From Phocoena phocoena (Eukaryota; Chordata; Mammalia; Artiodactyla; Phocoenidae), in the NCBI RefSeq assembly GCF_963924675.1, contig NC_089234.1, positions 23,279,668 to 23,343,667 of the forward strand: 64,000 bases of DNA. The letters run 5' to 3'. Both the position numbers and the translations under genes were made by a program. The first letter of the stretch is position 1; each line of letters opens with the position of its first letter. Positions 1 to 11,530 of this stretch are shown here, one piece after another. The notes beneath the pieces are model-generated. The model did not search any database, was not told the origin of the DNA, and saw only the letters and a program-made list of their open reading frames with translations.

Positions 1-2335
1 TTGAGTGATATTGCCTTACAGAGTAAGGGTAAAGGCTTTCAGAGGGGATCAGATGTAGGCTGATGAATTTCAGATTGTAGATATTTTCGTTACAAGGAGG
101 GCTACCATGTGGCAGCTGGAACAACTGGTTTTAATTAATCTGAATAAACAGTGGGCTTTGACAAACAAATAATAACCATCAAATTAAACAGCTTTCTGGG
201 GAGAAAACCTTCCAATGTGGCAGTACTGCCTTTGAGCTTTTGAGGGATTATATCTAATAAACTGCTCAGTGCATCTCTAATGGAAGAAGCAGCCATGGAG
301 TACGTGTATTGAGGAATCGGGGAGGGATTTGACTTACCTGAAACTGCAGGAATGAGAGAATCACAGAATGCTGGAGCTGAATGGGACTTGGGCAGTCATT
401 TACACCATCCCTCCCTTTCAGGGTCCAAAGAAGAAAGAGAATTGAACTGCAGACAGACAGAAATAGAGAGAGGCAGATGGAGACAGAAAGGACCAAAGCC
501 AGAGCCAGAGTGAGAGAGAAAAATCTATATTCGGTACGTTCTATTTACTAAAAATGGAGTATAGGTAACCACTTTAAAAATCATGATAACAAGGTTTCGA
601 AGCTTCAAATAACTGGATATTCCACCAGTGCGTTGTATCCATGACATCCCCAGAAGTTTGAGATGATGAAGCACCCTGGACCTATATCCTACTATGGGCA
701 GGATCATTATCAAATGCGTTGTTCCAAGAGATCTTTGCATCAATATTGAACCTAAATCACCATATTCCAATATTCACTGAAGGGAAGTGTTAGATATGTT
801 TAGCCACCGTTCCCTGTCTGTGGACTTCCCGGTAGTTTGACTAGAATGGACTCGTACAAAATAGTAGCATACGCAGCTATAGCCTACTGTGACTCTGCCC
901 ACATTTCTATTCTCTCTGACTCCCATATAAAATCAGTGCAGGAAGCTCCAGATGGCTGTTTCTCTTCCAGGAAGGAGCCCCTTCAATCCTGGGATGCAGA
1001 TTGTGAGACAACGCCAATAATAATTCTAATTGGTATTTTCCCAACTTCAGTCACTTCCTCAAACTCCAGACTTACATTTCCATTTTTTGGATGGAGTCAT
1101 TGACACCTTTGCTAAGCTATAGTCACGTAGAAGGATAATGGACAAAATCTCAAGGGGAAAATAAGCCCTCTGAAAAGCCAAGAAGGATGCTCTAAAAGTA
1201 CCACAATCTCTGTATCTAGACTTCCTTTCTTTCTCCTTTTAATTATTAATTTTGAAAATTTTCTCAAATTTTTCTTTCCTGAGGCCAGCAGTGCCTTGGT
1301 TTGTCCCTAAGTATTTATGTTAGGATTATTGGAAGTTTTACTCTACAGAAAGGATACAGATGTATTATTTGGTGGCAAAGGTACCAACTAGAAACAAAGA
1401 CACACAGCTTCGATGACATCTTTTTCAGTATTTCATTGTGTCAGGGTGAATTCATTCTATGTGAAAAGTCATGGCTTCTGCTCTTAAGATGCACATAAAA
1501 TACAGCTACAACTCTTACAAGTTGGTTTTCCTTCCTTCTACAATCACAGGAAGAAAGGTATAGAGTATTCTGTAAGACGGTGGAATGGCAGTGGTGGAGG
1601 AGAGTATAGTAATTAGGATCTGAGGCTAGTGGTCTGTAGGGCAGCACTAGGTGACGAAGGCAACTCATGAAAGCATCTTTGGTTGCCTCCTGTTTTTCAT
1701 GAATACACCCATCCCACCCTATCTCCCATGGCAAGATATGCTTACTGGCGATGTATGCTACCCAACATACCCAATGGGCATGCAAGCGTGTGCATGCACA
1801 CACACACACCTGCACCCACATCATTGCACCTACCAAAAGAGCTGCACGTGTCTTTCTTAACAACATCTCACATTTTTTGCCTTCCTCAAAGTCAAAACTG
1901 CTTTTCTCCCATTTCCCTGGGATTATCACGTTATCTCCTGGGTATTATGATGAAGAGGTAATAAAAGAGTTCTTTCACACGCATTGAAGAATACAGTGAA
2001 ATAGTGTCAGGACGTTCTGTAGCATTCATTCTGTGACACCATTCCTAGAAACTTTTGGTTCATTAAGTTTTGGGGGGCATCTAGAGAAGAAATATTTAGT
2101 TAAAATCGAGACTCATAAGTGCAGTCCCGCTTTTTAGTACTTTAGTACTCGGGCAGACGTTTGCTGCCCCCAGCCCACTGGTGGGAAGGCAGTTGGTCAT
2201 TCTTCATTCCTCATGCTTTGCTCAGTAAAGGACATCTCTGGGGAGAGTTTGAAATGTGTGCTGACAGCAGGCAAAATCTTCTGTCCGTGTGACTGTCAGA
2301 TTAGATAGACACTTGGAGATAGTTCATATAATTGG

Positions 2336-2336
<1 letters not shown>
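1..2336. other. Unassigned intergenic sequence
   Basis: AT-rich sequence with no gene I can support. Open frames on both strands are short and show no recognisable domain. The part around 350-420 (a run like AGAATGCTGGAGCTGAATGGGAC) faintly resembles very old CR1/L3- or MIR-type mammalian repeats, but I cannot assign it. A short CA-rich patch lies near 1,796-1,808. Confidence 0.6.

Positions 2337-2381
<45 letters not shown>
2337..2381. repeat. (TG)n dinucleotide microsatellite
   Basis: About 22 uninterrupted TG units. The open frames crossing it, which encode Cys-Val or Thr-His runs, are only readings of this repeat. Confidence 0.98.
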
Positions 2382-2382
<1 letters not shown>

Positions 2383-4094
2383 GAACTCTTTCTCACCACA
2401 GAAGAACAGAGAGAACTTTCCACTGGCAACGTTTCCATCAAGGCTTAAGCAAAACGAGTATGATGCACAATATCTCCCACCTCCTCTTAAAGACACAGGT
2501 AAAACGCTTCCCATACTCTTCTGCATGGTCATCCCAAGGTTCTGTCTTCCATCCTTAATTGTAGTCTGGAGCATTCTCAGAGCTATTTTCATCTGTGAGT
2601 AGTTATGTGGTTTTTTGCGGGGCAGGGGGGAGTAGGAATGGCTGGGACCTCGCAGTCTGCCATCCAGCTGACATTAGTCTGTTATAAATCTATAATAGTT
2701 ATTTTAATGGTTATATAATATTCCATTATGGTTATAATATTCCAACCAAAAGGTTAACTTATCATAATTCTAGTCCATTTACCATTCTCCAATTGGACTA
2801 TTGCTACATATGTTTTTATGTATTTTCGGTGTTACAAATAAAGATGTAATGGTCGAGTTATTTTTTAAGACAAAGTAAAAACTAAGTATATAACTGTTGA
2901 ATCAAAATCAATCCGTTTTTCTAAGTAAAATGTGGCTTTCACAAGCAAATTGAAGTATCAGCAATGAACAGAAAAATTTGAGGAATAATGCAGATCATAA
3001 TGTAAATGATAAGGTGATTTTTAGAGAACTCGCACACTTTTTAAATGCAAAACTCAAGGTGCCTTCAAGTGCTCCCTGTTATAAGTATTTGCTGAAACTT
3101 ACTAGTTTATAAAAAGTGTCACTTTAAACATCAGTTTCACCACTCTGGATTCATGGGATTGGGCCTAAATATTAGTTATAAGATAAATTTTAAACAAAGT
3201 TATCACTTTCAAAAACCTATAGTAACTAACTATAAACAAGTATTTCTGGGTAAAATCCTGGTGGATTCTAATTACTTGATAACTAGTTATAAATAGTGGA
3301 ACTTTGTACACAACCAATTAATGAACTTGAATCCTTAAAAACATTTGGTTCCTTTTAGTAGGTTAAACATATCTTTATACAATGGCATTCATACTAAGGT
3401 ACTCAGCAAAACTTTTCTTCCTAGAGACAGTCTAAGGCAAGCTGGAGGCCAAGCTAAGTCAGATGATGATAACTCTACCACTTAGAGGAGTGTAAATTAG
3501 TATTTCTCTGTATGGTACAGTGAGAGGAGGGAGGAGGAACAATTTATTTGCTTCCTAAGTGACTTCTACTTATTTTTTTTAATGTATGTATTTAGTAAGC
3601 ACAAGTTCTGAAGCTTAGCTGCCTTCCCTGCTCTGAATTTGTCCTAGATATTTCCAGGACCCTATTGTGATTGACATTGACTCAGACAGCCTCTGCTTCT
3701 AAAATCTACACATATTACGTCTTCTTTATATAATTATAATACCTCGAGTGAGTATAACCTATTTCCTATTAAAGGCCAATAAAAGTTGCAATAAATATTA
3801 GGAAAAAGACAGTTGAACTTCAACTCACGAGGGTCTCTTAGTAAATGTAGAAGGTAGAAGTGACCTTTATTCTCATGATGATCCAAAGCAGTGATAAAGG
3901 TTTCCTATGTGAGCCTGTGAAATGTCCTCAGCTCTTTCCTTCCTGGGTAGTGATGCTAATATGTTGTAAAAATGTGGCCCTTTTTTGCATATAGCTATAT
4001 AGCGCTATAGTAAAATGGAGCCAGGAGTGAGATTAGTCCTCAAAATGTGTGTCATCTGCTTGCTTTGATGATGATGATGATGATAAAGACAATA
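2382..4094. other. Unassigned intergenic sequence
   Basis: AT-rich with no supported gene. The part at about 2,690-2,870 has the texture of an old L1 3' region on the minus strand (ATATTCCATTATGG, then a calque of the TTGGACTATTGCTAC phrase), but it is too diverged to call. A short (GAT)n run lies at 4,068-4,084. Confidence 0.55.
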
Positions 4095-4325
4095 ACCGTT
4101 ATTAAGTACATACTATCTTCATGGCACTCATTTAAGTGCTTTATACTGATATATTTTTTGTCTTTAATCTTCACTAGCCTATGAGGTTAATGCTATTTTT
4201 ATGCCAGTTTTACAGATGAGGAAACAGATTTAAGCTCACGATTATACAGGTGTTATGAGGTGGAGCCTGGATTGGATTCCAGGCAGTGTGGTTCCAGAAT
4301 CCAGTTGTTTAACAACCCTGTACTT
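4095..4325 (-). mobile_element. MIR SINE
   Basis: The + strand carries the reverse complement of a MIR. In order it shows a decayed 'tactatgtgcca' segment, 'catttaagtgcttta', the TTTTACAGATGAGGAAAC core, then the segment reading GATTGGATTCCAGGCAGTGTGGTTCCAGAATCC, which matches the MIR 5' part (canonical CTCTGGAGCCAGACTGCCTGGGTTCGAATCC on the other strand). This is an old pan-mammalian tRNA-derived SINE with a CORE domain. The 82-residue frame starting inside it is a by-product. Confidence 0.85.
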
Positions 4326-4499
4326 CTGCCTTTGGTGGAAATTTACAATGAAATTATCAGACTCTCTGAGAGTGCTCAATGAATTCATTTCAATTAGCAC
4401 TTATCAAGTGCTTTTGTGCCCAGCACCTAGTATACATTTTATAGAAGGCTTTGAGAGGCAGGTTAAGCCACATCACCTGGTTTTGCATAGGCAACTCTC

Positions 4500-4765
4500 T
4501 TAGTCAACTCAGGTTGCCACAACAAAATTCCTCAGACTGCTTAAACAACATTTATGTAGGTCAGGAAGTCCAAGATCAAAGTGCTGGCCAATTTGGTTCC
4601 TGATAGAGACTCTCTTCCTGGCTTGCACTGTGTGCTCACATTTGGAGAGAGAGCGAGAGTGAGAGAGGGAGGGAAAGAATGCTCTCTGGTATCTCTCCTT
4701 ATAAAGGCACTAATACTATTATGAGGGCCCCACCCTCACGACTTCCTCTAAACCTAATGTATTAA
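4500..4765 (-). mobile_element. MaLR (MLT1/MST-like) LTR, reverse
   Basis: On the + strand this reads as the reverse complement of an ERVL-MaLR LTR: TTGCCACAACAAAATTCC, GCTTAAACAACA, then GTCCAAGATCAAAGTGCTGGC, a GAGA-rich tract, TATAAAGGCACTAATA, then GAGGGCCCCACCCTCA. The order matches the 3'-to-5' layout of MLT1/MST LTRs. The subfamily is not resolved. The sequence from 4,768 (ATTAATCAGGGTTCACCAGAG) begins a different repeat-like phrase that I cannot assign. Confidence 0.75.
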
Positions 4766-4770
4766 TCAGG

Positions 4771-6734
4771 GTTCACCAGAGAAACAGAACCGATAGTCTA
4801 CCTCTCTCTTCTTTTAGATGTTCCAACCATACCTTGTAAGAAATGTTCATGCAAGACAGGTAAAACAGTATTTAGAGGCGAGATACTCTTTTCCTATTAA
4901 TTGGCATCAGGCAGATAGAAATTCTCCAAACCAATGGCACAGTTCTACTTAGGGATAAAGTTCAGGTGCCAGCCCCAGGGATAGAGTAGGACCCACCAGG
5001 TTGCTATACCCAGTTGTGCAAGAGAAGGGAGAATCTCTATATATTTTAGCAATTGCTTATATAGAAATCTTTAATGGCACCAATGAAAGCCCACTTCTAG
5101 CATTTGTCATGTTCTTTAACAAGTCTGCAATTTCCTCAATAAAATTTATTTCTGAAATTGTTCATTAGTGAAGCATTTGTTTCCTCTTATGATATGAATA
5201 ACAAAAATGCTTGGAGTAGTTGCCTCTGAAGTAGGTGCTTCCTGATTAGATGGTTAGCTCAGTACTCCCAGAGTATGAATTCCTGTTGAAATCAACTAAA
5301 CCAAAGTTGCTGCTTAAGAAACAGCCATGCACACATAATACTGCACTGTCACATTCAAGGAAAGATGAACTACAAAGCAAAGAGTACCACTCACAGTCCT
5401 AGAGGGAGAATTTGATGATATAATGTATGTAAACATTTACCACAGCAGCTAGTTAAAACAACACTCAAACTTGAGAGGTTTTCATATTTCACTGAATAGT
5501 AGACATTAATTGTAAGATGCACCACTATTTTATATATCTCGGAAGGAAAACCAAAACTGCCCCAACTGAGGAAATTAGTAAGAAAATGGTGCTTAAAGCC
5601 ATGATATTAAAAAAACTTCATGCTCCTTGAAAGGGTAAACTAGCAGTACACCCACCATGCAGAAAGAGACCACAAGGAAACCTGCATGTCTCAAACTTGG
5701 CACCAATTAGAAGGAGAGGAAAAGAAAATCTCCTCTGAATTTAATTTTTTTTAACCAAGTACATATTCATTCAAGTTCAAAGTCTGAAGACTACCAGTGC
5801 AGTTCCAAAACCTACATTTAATTTAAAGTGATCTCTTAGATGGGTAGTGGCCAACCTAAGTGAACTGACAGAAGCCAATGTAAATTCTCTCTGAAAAACA
5901 ATTTTAATTCAGACAGAAGGCAGACAGCAATGTAAGACACTGTTGATTTTAAGGCACATCCTAATTTCAGATAAATGAATTAACATGTGAAAATATGTGC
6001 ATATTATAGCCAATGAAAATATGGTTAATTTATTACTTCATTTACTTGAATTAAACAATCTCTACTCAATGCATTTCCTTTACAATAGGCATTGCAATAC
6101 TATAGAGCATCTGAGTAGATTCTGGGTATGGTTAAATAATGATTGACTATATTTATGCTGCCAAAGGAACTGTAGAAGGAGATAATTTCAAAGCTTTATT
6201 CCAATATCTCACAGGCATTGACCTCACCTGGCTGAAAGAGAAAGGCTTTCCTTTTGTTGACTTGTCATCAATGTTCTCTAATGGAAAAGAAACCCTTTGG
6301 AGAGCAGGCCTCTGGGAAGCCTCTTTTATAACATTAAGTTCTTTCAGGTTCATCCTTTGATTCTTAGTAGATCTCCAGCACATGTTTCTGTACCTCTGAA
6401 GTACAGTTGTTGGAGTTTTAACTTGATTAAGCTGTCACTCAGAATTGTTGTTTATATCATCGATCCAACATCAAAAAGCTGCCATGTCATGGATCTGATA
6501 TCAAAAAGATCTGGAGTGACAGCAGGAGCAGATGGAGTGTTACATCCTGAATGTTCATCTAAATCATTCTGAGGTTTCCTCCTCTGGAAATAAATCAGGG
6601 CTAGCTGTGGGAAACTCAGATCCTCAGATTAACTCCAGGACATATACAGAAAAAACTGAATGAATTGTTTGAGTTGGGAGATAGTATGAACTGGTAGGCT
6701 TCTCAAACTTGCATTTGAAAAATATCAGAGATTT
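4771..6734. other. Unassigned intergenic sequence
   Basis: No supported gene. A pair of overlapping short frames at 6,139-6,572 has no recognisable domain. Around 6,458-6,511 a phrase containing ATCAAAAAG occurs twice within 40 bases (ATCGATCCAACATCAAAAAG and ATGGATCTGATATCAAAAAG). Confidence 0.55.
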
Positions 6735-6840
6735 TTGTCATGAACTTTTTATTTCTAATAATTTTAGGTTCAGAGAAATTTTCAAAGATCATACAAAGTT
6801 CCTAGCAACCCCTCACTAAGTTTCCCATTGTTGACTTAAA
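6735..6840 (-). mobile_element. Old L1 (L1ME-like) fragment
   Basis: The + strand phrase CTTTTTATTTCTAATAATTTTAGGTTCAGAG, then a 'tacaaagttcctagcaacccctcac...tttccc' segment, matches the reverse complement of a diverged L1M 3' region. It is short and old. Confidence 0.5.
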
Positions 6841-6849
6841 GAAAGGCAC

Positions 6850-7242
6850 ACAACATAAGTGTTGTGAGTTTCAGTGTTATGCTGGGTCTTGCTGAGGACT
6901 ACAGCTGGGGAGACATTCCCTCAGGTAGCTCTGAGGAAACCGCCCCGAAGAGGTGGGGGAAAAGCCAGTTTATATATGACTTTTGGCTAGGGGACACATG
7001 AAGTCAAGCATACATCTTGGTAAAGACTACTGCTAATCACTAAGAACAGATATCTCAAGTTAATAATTTTAGTACTTTTCTATGAATGTGAAGGTACAAA
7101 ACTCTGGGGGCATTAAAATTCTTCTTGAGATATGCATTTAAGTATCTAAGGGTCCTGCTTGTCCAAAGCACAGAGTGCCTCATTCTGTTATCTTCTTAAT
7201 TTCCTCTCCAGATGCACAGTCAATCAGAGACTGTAGTGCATT
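6850..7242 (+). mobile_element. Probable ERV LTR, first part (interrupted)
   Basis: The block opens near GCTGGGTCTTGCTGAGGACTAC and contains GAGGAAACCGCCCCGAAGAG, TTTATATATGACTTTT and GTCCAAAGCACAGAGTG, then ends at GTGCATTAAGACTTAAC. The texture and repeat-like phrasing match an artiodactyl/cetacean endogenous retrovirus LTR, but this is from memory of related sequences and I cannot name the family. It is split by the L1 tail at 7,257-7,455 and appears to resume at 7,470. Confidence 0.5.
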
Positions 7243-7256
7243 AAGACTTAACCCTT

Positions 7257-7455
7257 AACTAACAACCTACTGTATAGCACCAGGAACACTATTTGGTGCT
7301 CTGTAATGACCTATATGGGAATGGAGTCTAGAAGAGAGTGGATATATGTATATGCATGGCTGATTCACTTAGCTGTACAGCAGAAACTAATACAACATTG
7401 TAATCAGCTATACTCCAATAAAAAGTTAATTAAAAAATTAAATTATTTTTAAAAA
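7257..7455 (+). mobile_element. 5'-truncated L1 3' end
   Basis: This is a cetartiodactyl L1 3'UTR tail: 'actgtatagcaccaggaacact...tgctctgtaatgacc', then GGCTGATTCACTTAGCTG, TACAGCAGAAACTAATACAA, TATACTCCAATAAAAAG and an A-rich tail. Target-site duplications AAGACTTAACCCTT (7,243-7,256) and AAGACTTAACTCTT (7,456-7,469) differ at one base. The insertion therefore interrupts the surrounding LTR-like block. Confidence 0.9.
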
Positions 7456-7469
7456 AAGACTTAACTCTT

Positions 7470-7545
7470 GTAAGACTCAGTGGTGAGTAATGCTCTTTGT
7501 TCTTTGTTCACACCCTAAGTTAACATCTTATGTCACCATGCCACA
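7470..7545 (+). mobile_element. Probable ERV LTR, second part
   Basis: This continues the block that stops at 7,256. Removing the L1 tail and one duplication joins it without a gap. It contains ACTCAGTGGTGAGTAATG and TTTGTTCACACC. The right boundary is approximate. Confidence 0.4.
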
Positions 7546-7959
7546 TTTGTTAGAACTAAGAAACAACACTGATATATTCAAAGGCTTTTAAAATAGTATT
7601 CTTTTTCAAAAAGGCTTTTAAAAATACACTGTGAAGCTCCAGACATTATATGAATACACATGAGATTATATATAAAATAACCAAGCTTTGTATGAAAGCT
7701 AAATTGAATTTATTTTTCACTTTGTTTATGCTATCCCTACACCACCCACTGCCTCCTACTTAAAATTTTGATAAAGAACCTCCTTAATCCTGTCAAGGCC
7801 CAATTTAAGACTCAGTTCGTCCATGTTCTGTTCCCACTGCCATGGATTTATTCATCCCCAAACTCCTATTATGTATACTAGGTACTACATAAATGCAGAC
7901 CCAGTCATATTTCTGATTTGCATAAATAAGTTTTTATTCATAAATATATTATAACCTTA
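7546..7959. other. Unassigned intergenic sequence
   Basis: AT-rich. No gene or clear repeat seen. Confidence 0.5.
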
Positions 7960-8160
7960 GAGTTTGGAATATAAAAGACCTCAGTTCGTATCCTGATTTT
8001 TCTATCATCCACAGCTGTGTGATCTTGAGCAAGTAGGACTGATATTATTACTATCTACCTGATAATATGTGTGAATATTAAATAAACTTTTACATAAAGT
8101 GCTTAGCATAGTCTTTGCGACATAGTACAGGGCCAATAAGTATTAGCTATAACTACTACT
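7960..8160 (+). mobile_element. MIR SINE
   Basis: It carries the phrase TCGTATCCTGATTTTTCTATC, then CAGCTGTGTGATCTTGAGCA (the MIR CORE 'agctgtgtgaccttgggca'), a shortened centre, AAAGTGCTTAGCATAG and ACAGGGCCAATAAGTATTAG. The order is that of a + strand MIR. Confidence 0.85.
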
Positions 8161-8177
8161 GTTCCTTCTACACAAAG

Positions 8178-8507
8178 CAGGGGTCCATGAGCTATGACCC
8201 ATGGGCCAAAACTGTCCCACTGCTCGTTTTGGTATAATCTATGAGTTAAAAATCATTTCTACATTTTTGAATGGTTGAAAAAAATAAAAAAGACTATTTG
8301 GTGACATGTAAAAATTATATGAAATTCAAACTCAGTGTCCACAAATAATTTTATTTCAGTATAGCCCCATTCATTGGTTTAGAATTGTCTGTGGCTGCTT
8401 TTGAGCTGCAATGGCAGAGTTGAGTAGTTGCAACAGATACCACGTGGCCCACCAAGCCTGAAATATTTACTATCTGGCCCTTTACAGAAACAGTTTGCCA
8501 ACCCTTG
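8178..8507. mobile_element. Non-autonomous hAT-like (MER-type) DNA transposon
   Basis: It opens with CAGGGGTCCATGAGCTATGA and ends with GTTTGCCAACCCTTG, imperfect inverted termini of a Charlie/MER-type element. Inside are CATGGGCCAAAACTGTCC, TATAGCCCCATTCATTGG, GGCAGAGTTGAGTAGTTGCA and AAATATTTACTATCTGGCCC, all typical of the common 'ggccaaatccggccc' element. No transposase is encoded. The right flank reads CTCTAGAA, close to the palindromic 8-bp target preferred by this group, but the left copy is not recognisable. Confidence 0.8.
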
Positions 8508-8679
8508 CTCTAGAAGTTTTGTTTACTGTCTCTCATTTGTTCTCTGAAGAAGCATAATAATGCCGTATTGTTTTCTTTTATTTTGTCTTATTTATTTTTT
8601 TGCTACGGGCATTACCCTAAAAGAAACTATCCTTGCTCCATGAGACGATAACTAGGTCACAGCACCACTAAGAACCAAA

Positions 8680-8805
8680 GGTTCTTCATCTTTAAAATGG
8701 TGATAGAAATAAATAATACCGATCTCATAGACTTAATGAGGATTAAATAAGAATGCATGTGAAGTGCTTGTCAATGTTTCAATCACAAAGTGCCCAGCAA
8801 AGAGT
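8680..8805 (+). mobile_element. MIR SINE fragment
   Basis: It carries the 3' half of a MIR: TTCTTCATCTTTAAAATGG, GATAGAAATAAATAATACC, TGAGGATTAAATAAGAATGC, GTGAAGTGCTTG. The 5' half is missing. Confidence 0.75.
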
Positions 8806-9199
8806 GTGTTTTGCTTTAACCCTTCCCATCTGATTTTTCTGGATAGTGGAAACCCCTTATCAGAGAGTTCAACCCTCAGACGGCCTTCTCTCAAACTGAA
8901 CTCCACGCTCTAGCAAATGCCAGTCAGATTCCAGTATGTATGCCTAACGTCTACAGACACTAAGAAGCTGATTAAATATAGGTTCTAGTACAGTGCTGGG
9001 CAAAAGGTAACTTCTCAACTATTACCCATTGATTAATTCATTCTCATTTCCAAGTGGCTCATCAGGGACTAACTGGTAGAAAATACCTGCTTCCTATATT
9101 AACTGAAGGTAGTGTGGTTCTTATTTTATCCTGATCACATACCTGAGACACTCGCATCTGTTTAATTCTGGGACTTGCAGAAGAATTAATAATGTTTTG
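8806..9199. other. Unassigned intergenic sequence
   Basis: No gene or confident repeat seen. Confidence 0.5.
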
Positions 9200-9450
9200 T
9201 TATTTGGAAATATTTATTGGGCATCGTACTAGAGAAAGTGCTATGTGCAGAGGATAAAATAATGAGCTCAAACAGACATGATGGAGCTTACAGTTTAGTG
9301 GGAAAATAAGCATGATTGATATGTTACATAAGGACATTTTACCTGGGCCCAGTGTCACATGCTGTGAAAAAGAAATAATGGGAGCTATAAAAACCTTTGA
9401 GTCTGTCAGTGGTGTGAATGAAGGATGAGTTGGAGTTGATTAGGCTACAG
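9200..9450 (-). mobile_element. L2 LINE fragment
   Basis: The + strand shows the reversed L2 3' end: AAATATTTATTGGGCATCG, a decayed 'gtgctatgtgcagaggata', CATGATGGAGCTTACAGTTT, AGTGGGAAAATAAGCATG. L2 is an ancient, inactive mammalian LINE. The remnant may extend to about 9,650 (AAAGGCCTTGTTGCAGGAGG resembles a further L2 phrase). Confidence 0.7.
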
Positions 9451-9739
9451 TGGGGAGGTTTAGAGTAGAAAGAGCGTTATATACAAAGGCCTTGTTGCAG
9501 GAGGGAGGACAGAGAATAGAAAAGATGCCAGGTGAGCGGCCGGTGTGGGGAGGGGGACTAAAGCCACTTAAAGGAGGTGTTGGTCATAGATGGGACTGGA
9601 CATGTAGCCAGGGACAGGACCAAGTGTTAGATTGTTCCTTTTCGATCATAAAATCAATGGACACTGCTTAAAAGCAATCTGGGTACAGCTACCATCACCC
9701 TGGGTGTCTCTGCTGTAAAGTAAGAAGAGTAATTTATTT

Positions 9740-9850
9740 GATAAATACCAACTATGTGTCAAGTATGGTTCTAGGCACTGAGGACACAGCAGTGAAATTT
9801 TTAAAAATCTGTATGCTCAAGGAGCTTGAACTCTAGAGGATCGCTACACA
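9740..9850 (-). mobile_element. L2 LINE fragment
   Basis: The phrases ACCAACTATGTGTCAAGTAT, GGTTCTAGGCACTGAGGACA, CAGCAGTGAA and CAAGGAGCTTGAACTCTAGA match the reversed L2 3' end in order. Confidence 0.75.
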
Positions 9851-11299
9851 AGACTTAGAAAAGTATGGTATAAAACAATATTCGTCAACTTCCTTTTTCA
9901 TGACCCTCTACAACAGATATGCACAGAACGCTTTAGACATTTTTTACTTCATTATTCTCTCCGTGAAATTTAAATACCATAGATAAGCTGTATAGCTGTT
10001 CAGGTGCTGCATGTATATCTGTGTTTTATCCATAAAACAAGTCAGACGGCTTGCCCCAATTTTCACCCCACTGGAGGCAAGACTACTTGCATTGAGGATG
10101 CACACTATTCATGTATGGACTTGTGACTGAAAGAGAAATTTCTATTTAGGAATAGTTGGCCAGGTATTATCTAGGAGGTGATCTGGCAAATACGGATTCT
10201 GCACATTCGTCACTGTCTTGATTAAAAATGCTAAATCAGTAATGTTTGTGTTAGTGCCCTGTCCTTACCCAATTTGTTTTCTGAACCCATTTCTCTGTTT
10301 TGCATTTCTCTCTTAGCCCCAGTATTGCCTTAAAATTTGCCATCATCCTTACTTCCTTATTCAAAAAATCTTTATTCTTAGCTCTATTTACTTGAAGACC
10401 TAATTTCAAGTTATTCTTTATTAGAATAAATTGATAAGGTTTAGTGATTCTACAAGCAATCTTATATCACCAGTCTCTCCACACCTAAAAATGTCCATTC
10501 ATTTTATTTTGTTCCTTGGCTTTCAAAAAGAATTACATTATTACTAAAGAAAATAACACATAAACATCATGACTATGGGTGGTTTAAGTGATAAAGAAAA
10601 GTTCAGGAATGGGGGAGTCTATTTGTATGCAAATATGACAGTCACTGTGCATATTTCAGTGAAGAAATAGTAAATGACTTCATTAAACATAAGATAATTG
10701 GGAAACAACAAAAAAGGGTGAATTGTAAATTGTTTTGCAAACTCTGTGTAGACATGCTGAAAAAATCATATTTTAGGCTGCCAGTTTTTAGTGCTGTAAA
10801 ATGCATTACAAAGTGTTGATGGCATATCTTGGATTTTTGTTTTCTCTGTGCAGAATTAAATTCCAGATTTGCTTTGATCTCACTCTTGTATTTACATTTT
10901 GCCCCTTTGTTTAAACTGTCTTATTTACAGTATGCAGAAAGGGAAGCAGGTTTAAGTCCAATTACTATAATTTCTGCTTGACTTATGTGCGCTTAAGCGG
11001 TTTAAATCTTGCTTTGGTGACAGGAGATTTTTCCTTCAGGATTCCTCAATAACTCCTTCCAAACCTGATGAATAATTTGATTCACAATCAGTCTCTTCAA
11101 TGCACAAAGTACTAGGTCCTGAGGATCACTAAGTTTGAGGAGCAAGCCTTGCATCTGGAACACAAGCCAACAGCAGAAACATCACTTGTCTGTGCCAAGT
11201 TTGTGCTGTGACAAAGTGTTGCTGATTTTCTTTTTCTCTGAAAACTATCACAGATTGTCAATGCAAACTCTTTAGCATGAAATTACCTAAGGTCCTTTA
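9851..11299. other. Unassigned, unique-looking AT-rich sequence
   Basis: No gene seen. The stretch at about 10,560-11,030 lacks any repeat signature I know. It contains an octamer-like ATGCAAAT (10,627-10,634), several TAAT-type homeobox-like cores and short purine runs. It could be a non-coding regulatory element, but cross-species comparison would be needed to show that. Confidence 0.45.
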
Positions 11300-11530
11300 T
11301 GAAATGGCTCCCAGCTTTTACTGCCATTCTCCTATTATCCTCAAGTCAAACGTTTGGCTTCAATGGGATCTCTCTCTATATCCATGCTCTTGTTTGTTCT
11401 GGTTTCCCTGCTTGGATAACCATTCTGTATCTCCCTATTAAAGTCCTACTCATTATTAAGGCCTACCTCAAATTTAAATCTCTCTTGGCCACATCAGCTA
11501 ATATCCACCTATCTCTTCTCTAAACTCTTA
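11300..11530 (+). mobile_element. Possible L2/MIR3-type fragment
   Basis: The phrases AAAGTCCTACTCATTATTAA and GGCCTACCTCAAATTTAAAT resemble the '...cctactcatccttcaaggcccagctcaaatgtcacctcc' segment of L2 on the + strand. It is highly diverged, so the call is tentative. The 74-residue frame here is a by-product. Confidence 0.4.

Noticed and set aside
1441..1929. 162-codon frame on the - strand
   Set aside because: No domain, no splice or promoter context, and it includes a reading of a CA-rich patch. Probably chance.
2337..2381. Cys-Val and Thr-His repeat proteins
   Set aside because: Readings of a (TG)n microsatellite.
6139..6572. Pair of frames with soluble-looking sequence that might be a pseudogene
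   Set aside because: I recognise no protein family and there is no poly(A) or TSD to suggest a processed copy.
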